NCBI GenBank assembly: GCA_964569055.1
Contig: CAZMSZ010000310.1
Coordinates: 1 to 9,151 of the forward strand
DNA length: 9,151 bases
DNA from: JAWLGW01 sp964569055
GTDB taxonomy: Bacteria > Planctomycetota > J058
Reading direction: 5' to 3'
The translations under genes and the position numbers were made by a program. Under the pieces are notes generated by a model. That model worked only from the letters and a program-made list of their open reading frames with translations, searched no databases and had not been told where the DNA came from. Numbering within the stretch: position 1 is the first letter of the stretch; every line of letters begins with the position of its first letter. Shown piece by piece: positions 1-6,036 of this stretch.

Positions 1-99
<99 letters not shown>

Positions 100-179
100 A
101 AACCACGCTGGTGGCAATTTGCGAGCAGCGCCGCCAAGCGCAGCTCACGCTGCGGGTTGCCGCGGCGCAGGGCACGCTC

Positions 180-729
180 TCAGGCCAGCATGTCGCGCAA
201 GCTCCGCCCGGCTGCCAGGGCGACCAGGCCCAAGGTCCATACGACTGGGCCTGCCAGGACGATCGGCAGGAACTGCATGTCCTGCGCGTGAGTCAGGGCG
301 AGCGCGCTGCAAACGCACGTGATCGCCACGGCTCCCCGGAGGGAGCGGCCGCCGGTCGCGCGGTGGCCGAGCCACCAGGCCAGCACGATCAGTGATCCGA
401 GGGTCGCCCACGCCACCAGGCTCGGCCCCTTCGAGTCACCGAAGCACGACGCCGCGAGCGGGGGCGCCAATGTGATCCCACCGCCGGCGATCCACCGCCC
501 CAGGCGTCCTCCCAGCAGTGGGTCGGGGGTCCCCGAGTGAGGGTCCCAGGGATCGACCGGGCGCTCGGCCGCTGGAGCCTCGCCCCGGCGAGCGCAGCCG
601 AGGGTCGAGCACCCGCCGAGCTCGACCAGGCAGGCGCGGTGGTACTCCGTCTGGCAGCCGCCGCAGCGCGCGGTGTCCTCCGAGGCGGCGATCGACGACT
701 TGCAGAGGGGGACAGGTCAGAGGGATCAC
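180..729 (-). CDS. RING-type zinc finger protein with C-terminal membrane segments, interrupted by a frameshift
   Basis: The frame read back from the stop at 180-182 is open to a TGA at 717-719, but has no ATG, GTG or TTG before its zinc-finger part. Removing one base from the G5 run at 707-711 joins it to an upstream frame that starts with GTG at 727-729. The joined product has 182 residues. Its N-terminus carries eight zinc ligands, C6, C9, C22, C25, H30, C33, C40 and C45, spaced C-x2-C-x12-C-x2-C-x4-H-x2-C-x6-C-x4-C. This matches prokaryotic RING-finger proteins, including the GGC-x4-C ending. A Pro-rich linker follows, then hydrophobic stretches at about 76-96 (weak), 102-121, 130-147 and 154-174, so it is probably membrane-anchored with the zinc domain in the cytoplasm. 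The gene lies 18 bp after the SprT-like gene and is probably co-transcribed. The shift may be a homopolymer sequencing error or a real pseudogene. The target is unknown. Confidence 0.7.
707..711 (-). other. Probable +1 indel in G5 homopolymer
   Basis: The coding strand reads TGT, five C, then TCTGC. With four C it reads TGT CCC CTC TGC, giving the C-P-L-C knuckle expected at the start of a RING finger. With five, translation from the GTG start leaves the conserved frame and loses all later zinc ligands. Confidence 0.65.
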
Positions 730-747
730 ACCTCGCCCAATCGCGCG

Positions 748-1923
748 CTACCCGCGCGGCCCCGGCAGCAGCCGGCCGCGCGAGCTCGCCGCGCTGACCG
801 GGCGGTGGAGCCGCATGCGCTCGCCCGCGCTCACGCCGTGCTCGCGCACGCGCGAGCTGCCGACGGCGGCCAGGCGCGCGCGCGTGGTGCGCGGGTGGCG
901 CCGCTCGGCGAACGCGTCGAGCCCCGGGTCGCCGACCCACACCAGGCCGCGCTCCTCGCTCTCCTTGGTGGTGCGGCGGAGCTGGCGGCGGAAGCCGGTG
1001 AGGAGGCCGTCCATGTAGGCCCGCTTGGCCGTGCGGTCCTTGACCCCGTGCTCGCGCTTGTAGGCCTGCCACAGCGCCTCGCACTGGCGCACCAGGCAGT
1101 CGTGCACGTACTCGGCCATCTCCACGTTGGCGGGCGTGCCCATGACCTCGAGCCGGTGGCCGCGCACGCCGGAGTGCACCGAGAAGCTGTCGATCCAGAT
1201 GCACTGCACGAAGAAGAACTCCTGCAGCAGCCCCGCGATCACGTAGCGGTGGTGCGGCACGCGGCCGGTGCTCTCGCCCAAGAAGCGGTGCGCGTAGCGC
1301 GGCTCCTCGACCTGGGTCGCGTCGAGGTTGTACTTGAGCATGAGCTCGCTGGCGCGGGCGAACGCGGCCTTGGCCTCGTGCTCGTCGGGGTTGTTGTCGG
1401 CGAGCGCGAGCAGCTTCTGCACGCGCGTCAGCCGCGCGTCGTCGGGGCTGGCGAGCGTCCCCGCGCCGCCCGCCCGGAACAGCGGCACGCCCCCGTCCCC
1501 GGCGGCCGCCGGGTCGACCGCCAGCAGCGCGCACGCCTCGTGGAACGCCGGCCCGTGGGGAGGCTCGCCGTCACGGAACAGCACCTCGGTGACCCACTGG
1601 TGGGCCATCTCGTGCTTGAGCGTCTCGACCACCGACTCCCACGTGTAGCAGAGGACCTGCCGCCTGGAGATCGTGATCAGCCGCCGCGCGGGGTCCCACG
1701 TGCCCCAGCGCCGCTGGCCCTCGTGCAGCCGGATCGAGGGGGCGCGCAGGCGGCTGCGCAGATACTGATAGTTGAGGTCACGCCAGGCCTCGGCCAGCCG
1801 GCGCACCAGCCGCTCGGTGAGCTGGTCCGTCAGGCGCGAGGCCTCGAGCGTGCGGGTGTCGTCTTCGAGGTGCGCCTCCCAGCGCTCGGGCGCGATCTCG
1901 GGACACGGGTCGACCACCGTCAT
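748..1923 (-). CDS. SprT-like metallopeptidase-domain protein with DUF2786
   Basis: This 391-residue protein combines two recognisable parts. Residues about 30-140 form a SprT-like zincin fold with H104-E-M-A-H108 as zinc ligands and catalytic Glu105, and an HGPAF element whose H123 is the likely third ligand. Residues about 166-203 form a DUF2786 helical unit (RVQKLLALADN through the LMLKYNL segment). The C-terminal part resembles the region usually found behind DUF2786 and ends with a basic tail. SprT relatives include SPRTN/Wss1 proteases acting on DNA-protein crosslinks; the DUF2786 fusions are uncharacterised, so a DNA-repair or protein-quality role is inference. The ATG at 1921-1923 has a strong GGAGGAG site (1928-1934) 4 nt upstream. 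The RING-type gene follows 18 bp downstream, suggesting one transcript. The conserved core looks intact; activity is predicted from motifs only. Confidence 0.85.
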   Translation of the reverse strand: MTVVDPCPEIAPERWEAHLEDDTRTLEASRLTDQLTERLVRRLAEAWRDLNYQYLRSRLRAPSIRLHEGQRRWGTWDPARRLITISRRQVLCYTWESVVETLKHEMAHQWVTEVLFRDGEPPHGPAFHEACALLAVDPAAAGDGGVPLFRAGGAGTLASPDDARLTRVQKLLALADNNPDEHEAKAAFARASELMLKYNLDATQVEEPRYAHRFLGESTGRVPHHRYVIAGLLQEFFFVQCIWIDSFSVHSGVRGHRLEVMGTPANVEMAEYVHDCLVRQCEALWQAYKREHGVKDRTAKRAYMDGLLTGFRRQLRRTTKESEERGLVWVGDPGLDAFAERRHPRTTRARLAAVGSSRVREHGVSAGERMRLHRPVSAASSRGRLLPGPRG

Positions 1924-1950
1924 GGAGCTCCTCCGACCGAGGCGGGGCCG

Positions 1951-1956
1951 ATCCTA
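1951..1956 (-). promoter_or_regulatory. Candidate -10 element for the SprT-like/RING pair
   Basis: The minus strand reads TAGGAT here, fitting the TANNNT form, and would start transcription about 20 nt before the ATG, leaving room for the ribosome site. No convincing -35 hexamer is seen at the right distance, so support is weak. Confidence 0.3.
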
Positions 1957-1987
1957 CCGGCCGCGTGAGACATTTCCCTAACGACGT

Positions 1988-2014
1988 GCCTCGTGCCGGG
2001 CACGGGCACGAGGC
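1988..2014. repeat. Strong hairpin (10-bp stem, 7-nt loop)
   Basis: GCCTCGTGCC at 1988-1997 is the exact reverse complement of GGCACGAGGC at 2005-2014. It lies upstream of both divergent genes, so it is not a terminator for either. It could be an operator-like palindrome or part of the intergenic repeat cluster that follows. The loop and right arm also contain a short GGGCAC direct repeat. Confidence 0.6.
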
Positions 2015-2027
2015 GCTGTTGCTTCGG

Positions 2028-2230
2028 GCGACAGCCTCCTTGCCCTTGCCCTTGCCTGGCATTCTTCGGCCTCGTCCGAGGGGGTGATCGCGGAGGCGAC
2101 AGCCTCCTTCATGGCGCTCCTGCGGTCCGGGAGAGCACCTCGGCCGCGACAGCTCTTCCTTGGCGCTCTTGGCGCTCTTGGCGGCCAGTGCTCATGCGAG
2201 GGAGCGGAGCTCGGCAGCGACAGCTCTCCC
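2028..2230. repeat. Cluster of four GCGACAGC-led repeat phrases
   Basis: GCGACAGC occurs at 2028-2035, 2096-2103, 2146-2153 and 2217-2224, each followed by a pyrimidine-rich stretch of the type CTCCTT or TCTTCCTT. The first copy runs into three CTTGCC units (2039-2056), the third into GGCGCTCTT units. A fifth copy at 8882-8889 also precedes a hexamer array. The 391-bp region 1924-2314 otherwise shows no gene: open frames through it have no ribosome site or recognisable domain. I read it as intergenic repeat DNA. Confidence 0.6.
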
Positions 2231-2314
2231 TCGGCGGTCTGGGCGTTCGTCCGCCACAACGCGGCAGCACCAGCCGCCCTTGCCCGCGGGCGGGCGCGGG
2301 CGCATGCTCGGCGC

Positions 2315-2815
2315 ATGAGCGACGCGCTCGACTTCCGCGGGGCCGCCCTGGCGCTGCTCGAGAACGCCCTCGACGAGCTGGCGGGCGGCCACGCCCGCGA
2401 GGTCGAGCTCGAGCTCGGCGCCGAGACGATCCGCGTGCGCGACGACGGGCGCGGCCTGCCGGTCCACGCGCACCCGCAGTCGGGACGACCCCTGCTCGAG
2501 GTGATCCTGACCGGCCCCCGCCGCGGTCCGCGCAACACGCTGGCGCGGCTCAACGCCGGCTGCCTGTGGCTGGAGGTGTCGGTCGAGCGCGCGGGCGAGC
2601 GCTGGCGCCAGCGCTACGAGCTGGCCCTGCCCGCCGGCCCGCCCGAGCGGGTAGGCGCCGCGACGGGGAGCGGCACCACGGTGACGTGCGCGCCCTCGCG
2701 CGGCGCGCCGCCGGCCCTCGAGGAGCTCGAGCGCGCCGTGCGCGCGCGCGCAGGGCTGCGCGGCGTGGTGCGCCTGCGCGCGCCGACCGGCGACTCGGAG
2801 CTGGTCCTCGGGTAG
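2315..2815 (+). CDS. Small GyrB-like GHKL domain protein, probably catalytically degenerate
   Basis: The 166-residue product aligns by eye with the N-terminal ATPase domain of GyrB. It has an N-box (ENALDELAGG, N17 matching E. coli N46), the G1 box VRDDGRGLP (D43, R46 and P49 matching D73, R76 and P79), a region like the GyrB segment around R136 (residues about 84-102), and GSGTTV at 118-123, matching the T165 motif. Two things are missing: the general-base Glu (E42 in E. coli) is Ala13, and the ATP lid with its G-rich GLHGVG loop is deleted, with only about 15 residues between LEVILTG and the following helix. No transducer, TOPRIM or other domain follows. It may bind a nucleotide or ligand without normal hydrolysis. 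The ATG at 2315 is chosen because similarity begins directly after it; no clear ribosome site is visible. A longer frame upstream runs through repeats and is doubtful. Confidence 0.75.
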   Translation: MSDALDFRGAALALLENALDELAGGHAREVELELGAETIRVRDDGRGLPVHAHPQSGRPLLEVILTGPRRGPRNTLARLNAGCLWLEVSVERAGERWRQRYELALPAGPPERVGAATGSGTTVTCAPSRGAPPALEELERAVRARAGLRGVVRLRAPTGDSELVLG

Positions 2816-2821
2816 AGCGTC

Positions 2822-5170
2822 CTACCCCGTCGTCAGCATGCCCGCCGCGATCCCCGTCACGGTCTCGCGGAACAAGAGCTCCTGGCTCGGGCTCAGCCGC
2901 TCGTGCTCGAGCACGTCGATCTGGAGCAGGTTGAGCGGGTGGATCATGGGGGCGCGCAGGTGAATGCTCTCCTCGAGCCAGCGCCGCTCCGCGAGCGGCT
3001 CGCCGCCGGGTGAGGCGGCGCGGGCGAGGTCGAGCGCGTCCTGGTAGTCGCGCTCGAGCCGGCGCGCCACCGCGCCGTCGCCGCCCGCGAGGCGATCGAC
3101 GTAGGCCCGCCACACCCGCGGGGCGGTCTTGGCCAGCGTGAAGCCGAGCAGGCGCACGTAGCTGCGCAGGAACGGGTCCTGCGCCAGGGCGCGCCGCAGC
3201 CGCGCCCGGCCGCCCGGGGCGCGGCGGATCCGCCGCCAGGTGGCGCCCACCCCGAGCCACACCGGCAACAGGTAGCGGGTCTGCGTCCAGCACAGGACCC
3301 AGGGGATCGCGCGCAGCCCCTCCAGCCCGGCGCTGGCGACCCGCTCGGCGGCGCGGTTCGCCGAGCGCGCCACCGGGCGGCTGCCGATGTTGAGCGCGCC
3401 CAGGCGCGCGTAGGGCGTGGCGCGCGCGAGCAGCGCCCCGAACTCGGGCGCGCCCACCACCTGCGCGTAGGTCGTGCTCGCGCCCGCCGCCAGCTCGCGC
3501 GCCAGCTCGCCCGCGCGGCGGAAGCGGGGCGGGGCGGCCTGCAGCGCGGCCACCTTCTCCACGTTGCTCCGCAGGATCTCGGGGGTGGCGAGGGTGCGCT
3601 CCACCATTTCCCCCTGCAGCGTCTCCTTGAGCACCGCCAGCGAGCCCGGCGGCCAGCCCGCCGCGCGGTCCTCGATCCGCCCGCCCCCGCGGCCCTCGCT
3701 CCCGCCCGAGCCGTGGAAGAACACCAGGTCCAGCTCGCGCTCCTTCGCCCAGCGGCTGAGCTCGACCATGGCGTCCTGGATCGCGAGGCGGCTGGCGAGC
3801 ACGCCCATGCGCTTGGAGGTGTCGGAGTAGCCGAGCATGACCTCGACCTGCCGGCCGCGCGCCTCCAGCGCCGCGGCGAACGCCTCGTCTGCCAGCGCGC
3901 CGTCGAGGATCGCGGCGGCGCGCGGGAGGACGTCGGGCATCTCGAACAGCGGGATCACCGGGACCGCCGCCGCGCCCAGCTCGGCGCGCACGCGCTCCTC
4001 GGCCTCCCACAGGTCCTGCGGGCGGTCGGTCATGCTGACCACCAGGCCGCGCACGTAGGCCTCGACCCGCCCGCCGCGCGCCACGTCACCCACGTAGTGC
4101 AGCATGTCGCTGATCGGGTCGCGCGGGCCGAACCGCCCCCGCTCCTCGCGCAGCTCGAGCGGGATCACCAGCCCCGGGAACAGCTCCAGCAGGCGCTCCA
4201 GCGCGAGCAGCCGCGGGTGGACCGCGCCGCGCGCCGCGCGGTAGCGCTGGCCCAGCTCGGCGAGCGCCTGCCGGAGCAGCGCCAGCCGTCGCCCGTCGCC
4301 GATCGTCACGCGCCGCAGCCCGCCCAGCGCCTCGCGGAGCGCGCGCCAGGCGCGGGCCAGCGCCTCCTCGCCGAACAGCGCCGCGTCCGCCTCGACCTCG
4401 CGCAGCAGGCGCCCCTCCACGAACTCGAGCAGCCGCGCGCGCGAGAGGTTGAGCGAGGCGTCGGTCTCCTCGGGGCCCACGCCGGGGTGGCCGTCCTTGT
4501 CGCCGCCGACCCACGTGCGCAGCAGCACGGTGTGGCCGCGCGCGCGCAGGCGGAGCAGCTCCTCGAGGATCGGGTCGGAGACCAGCGAGAACAGGTGGCG
4601 CGCCTCGTCCTCCACGCTCGGCTTGTGCGGCGGGTGCGTGCCGGCGCGCCACACCAGGTGGAGCAGGTGGCGCAGCCGCGCGTCGTCGGGCGGCTCGCGC
4701 CGCTCGAGCGCCTCGATCAGGAGCGCCTGCGCGCGGCGCAGCAGCTGGATGTTCTCCTGCGAGCGCGACTCGGTCGGGTGCGCGGTCAGGACGTAGACCA
4801 CCGTGGCGCGCGCCCCCGGGTCCGCCCGCGGCGGCTCGTCGCGCCAGCGGGCGCGCAGGCGGTGGGTGCGGTAGGCGTTCTCGCACAGGTTCACCAGCTC
4901 GAGGTACAGCGTGTAGGCGCGCGCCAGCGCGGCGCGCTGGCGGGTGTCGAGGGCGCCGAGCAGCGCGTTCGCCTCGGCTAGCGCCCGCTCGGCGCGCGCC
5001 GGCCCGCCTTCGCGCACCGCCACCATGCGCTGGCGCACGGCCTCGACCGCCTCGTACAGCGCCGGCCCCTCCGCTTCGGCCACGACGTCGCCCAGGGTGG
5101 CCTCGACCGTGCCGACCAGGCGCTTGAGCAGCGGGGACAGCCCCTCGCTCGTCGGGCGCCTGGCGCTCAC
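2822..5170 (-). CDS. ppc: Phosphoenolpyruvate carboxylase
   Basis: This enzyme carboxylates phosphoenolpyruvate with bicarbonate to oxaloacetate in the cytoplasm, refilling the citric acid cycle. The 782-residue product has the family motifs in order: VLTAHPTE with catalytic H131, TWVGGDKDGHP (219-229), LGYSDTSK (446-453), the glycine-rich loop FHGSGGSEGRGG (485-496), LQGEM (518-522), NIGSRP (594-599), LRAIPW (619-624), LAK with K681, and SIHLR with R739. It is about 100 residues shorter than E. coli PEPC. Two departures stand out: the first Arg of the glycine-rich loop (E. coli R581) is S488, and the C-terminus reads MLTTG instead of MRNTG, losing the Asn (E. coli N881) that helps bind the inhibitor aspartate. 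Start: GTG at 5168-5170 overlaps the stop of the preceding gene by 4 bp (GTGA), implying translational coupling; a start further upstream would overlap that gene extensively. Confidence 0.95.
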   Translation of the reverse strand: MSARRPTSEGLSPLLKRLVGTVEATLGDVVAEAEGPALYEAVEAVRQRMVAVREGGPARAERALAEANALLGALDTRQRAALARAYTLYLELVNLCENAYRTHRLRARWRDEPPRADPGARATVVYVLTAHPTESRSQENIQLLRRAQALLIEALERREPPDDARLRHLLHLVWRAGTHPPHKPSVEDEARHLFSLVSDPILEELLRLRARGHTVLLRTWVGGDKDGHPGVGPEETDASLNLSRARLLEFVEGRLLREVEADAALFGEEALARAWRALREALGGLRRVTIGDGRRLALLRQALAELGQRYRAARGAVHPRLLALERLLELFPGLVIPLELREERGRFGPRDPISDMLHYVGDVARGGRVEAYVRGLVVSMTDRPQDLWEAEERVRAELGAAAVPVIPLFEMPDVLPRAAAILDGALADEAFAAALEARGRQVEVMLGYSDTSKRMGVLASRLAIQDAMVELSRWAKERELDLVFFHGSGGSEGRGGGRIEDRAAGWPPGSLAVLKETLQGEMVERTLATPEILRSNVEKVAALQAAPPRFRRAGELARELAAGASTTYAQVVGAPEFGALLARATPYARLGALNIGSRPVARSANRAAERVASAGLEGLRAIPWVLCWTQTRYLLPVWLGVGATWRRIRRAPGGRARLRRALAQDPFLRSYVRLLGFTLAKTAPRVWRAYVDRLAGGDGAVARRLERDYQDALDLARAASPGGEPLAERRWLEESIHLRAPMIHPLNLLQIDVLEHERLSPSQELLFRETVTGIAAGMLTTG

Positions 5171-5403
5171 GCGACCCCGACCCGCTCGACCCACAGCGTC
5201 CCGTCCACGTCGACGAACAGGTTCAGCCGCACGGCGCGCCCGTCGACCAGGAGCAGCTTCACGTGCTCGCCCGAACACAGGTCTCGACCGGTCAGCGCCT
5301 CGAGCTCCTCACGCAACAGGTCGCCCAGCTCGGGCGCGAGCGCCGCCAGCCGCGCGCTCGCCTCGGGGACGTGACAGACCTCGCGCACGCGCGGCACGGA
5401 CAC
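5167..5403 (-). CDS. Conserved-looking 78-aa protein of unknown function upstream of ppc
   Basis: I do not recognise this family. The product starts with GTG at 5401-5403; a second GTG two codons later is an alternative. Its first half is predicted helical (about residues 14-40, rich in Leu, Ala and Glu) and its second half has alternating hydrophobic residues (VKLLLVDG, VRLNLFVDV, LWVERV) typical of beta strands, so a small alpha/beta fold is likely. There is no signal peptide or membrane segment. Its TGA overlaps the GTG of ppc in a GTGA quartet, which implies the two are translated from the same mRNA. A role connected with the carboxylase, such as regulation or stability, is only suggested by this arrangement. 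Confidence 0.65.
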   Translation of the reverse strand: MSVPRVREVCHVPEASARLAALAPELGDLLREELEALTGRDLCSGEHVKLLLVDGRAVRLNLFVDVDGTLWVERVGVA

Positions 5404-5427
5404 CCCCGAGCTCGGAGACCGCGCGGG

Positions 5428-5433
5428 AGTCTA
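5428..5433 (-). promoter_or_regulatory. Candidate -10 element for the 78-aa gene and ppc
   Basis: The minus strand reads TAGACT, of TANNNT form, about 25 nt before the GTG start. No good -35 hexamer is present at 16-18 nt; the upstream bases belong to a GAGCAC hexamer array. Confidence 0.3.
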
Positions 5434-5446
5434 TCAGCGCAGCGCG

Positions 5447-5470
5447 GTGCTCGTGCTCGTGCTCGTGCTC
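5447..5470. repeat. Hexanucleotide array (GTGCTC)x4
   Basis: Four perfect GTGCTC units lie in the 106-bp gap between two minus-strand genes. The 26 bases 5449-5474, which include this array and the following GCAA, are identical to 8698-8723 elsewhere in the window. Confidence 0.85.
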
Positions 5471-5509
5471 GCAAGCGTCCAACCAGATCGCCGCCTCCGC
5501 CGGGTGCAG

Positions 5510-5917
5510 CTATCCCGCTCGGGCGCGCCGCGCGCGGCGGAGGGCGGCGAGGTCCTCCTCGTCGGTGAGCGGGGCGCACTTGATCAGGTAGGCCAGGTCG
5601 AGCACCTCGCGCCGGGCCGCCGGCTCCAGCCCCTGGCCGCCCCCGCGCACCAGCTCGCGGCACAGCTCGGCGAACCGCCCGCGCAGGCGGGCCAGCTCGG
5701 CCTGCGCCGCCGCGAACCCGAACGCCTCGTCTCGCAGCGCGGCCCGCACGTGGCGCGCCTCCTGCCGTTCGAGGTCGGCCCCGAGCTGACGCACGAGCGC
5801 GAGCGCGCCGGGGGCGCCGCACGCCGCCAGCGCCGCCAGCGCGGCCTCGAGCTCGGCGAGCTGGCAGCGGCCGGCGGGCAGGGTCTGGTGGGCGACCTCG
5901 ACGGCGGACGGGCTCAT
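5510..5917 (-). CDS. 135-aa helical protein of unknown function
   Basis: No family is recognised. ATG at 5915-5917 is preceded by a good GGAAGGAG ribosome site 9 nt upstream, which fixes the start against a longer frame to 5989. The product is rich in Ala, Leu, Arg and Glu and is predicted all-helical, with heptad-like Leu/Ala spacing at about residues 20-40 and 55-85; a basic tail (RRARRARAG) ends it. There is no signal peptide or membrane segment, and the few Cys do not form an obvious metal site. It is divergent from the lipoprotein gene at 6037 and lies 106 bp upstream of the 78-aa gene and ppc, so it may or may not share their transcript. Regular codon use and the strong ribosome site argue for a real gene. 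Confidence 0.7.
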   Translation of the reverse strand: MSPSAVEVAHQTLPAGRCQLAELEAALAALAACGAPGALALVRQLGADLERQEARHVRAALRDEAFGFAAAQAELARLRGRFAELCRELVRGGGQGLEPAARREVLDLAYLIKCAPLTDEEDLAALRRARRARAG

Positions 5918-5940
5918 GGGCACACACTCCTTCCACCCGC

Positions 5941-5946
5941 AGGCTA
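5941..5946 (-). promoter_or_regulatory. Candidate -10 element for the 135-aa gene
   Basis: TAGCCT on the minus strand lies 23 nt before the ATG, upstream of the ribosome site. A TTGCGG sequence about 19 nt further upstream could be a poor -35. Weak evidence. Confidence 0.25.
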
Positions 5947-6002
5947 GCCGCCCCCTCGGACATCCCCGCAACCTCCCGCCCTCCTGCACTTCCGCAGCGT
6001 GC

Positions 6003-6030
6003 TTGCGAGCGGACGCGAGGCGCGTACCCT
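6003..6030 (+). promoter_or_regulatory. Candidate promoter giving a leaderless mRNA for the Pro-rich lipoprotein gene
   Basis: TTGCGA (6003-6008) and TACCCT (6025-6030) are separated by 16 nt. TACCCT fits TANNNT and ends only 6 nt before the ATG at 6037, so transcription would begin at or next to the start codon. In line with this, no Shine-Dalgarno sequence is present before the ATG. Confidence 0.4.
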
Positions 6031-6036
6031 GGGCTC

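Noticed and set aside
103..114. CCAC/GTGG hairpin followed by TTT on the minus strand after the RING gene
   Set aside because: Only four stem pairs and a three-T tail; too weak to call a terminator.
389..1534. Long minus-strand frame overlapping the SprT-like and RING genes
   Set aside because: Arg/Ala/Pro-rich shadow of the real genes in another frame; no domain or ribosome site.
180..1923. A bacterial ubiquitin-like conjugation system
   Set aside because: Only a RING-type finger and a SprT-like protein are seen; no E1, E2, ubiquitin-like or JAB-type deubiquitinase gene is in the window.
673..1968. 431-residue plus-strand frame
   Set aside because: Antisense shadow of the SprT-like gene, whose HEMAH and DUF2786 motifs are clear on the minus strand.
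1993..2934. Plus-strand frame across the repeat cluster and the GHKL gene
   Set aside because: Composition is Arg/Ala/Pro-rich, it overlaps the better-supported GHKL frame and has no ribosome site.
3713..4981. 422-residue plus-strand frame within ppc
   Set aside because: Gln/Arg/Ala-rich antisense shadow of ppc.
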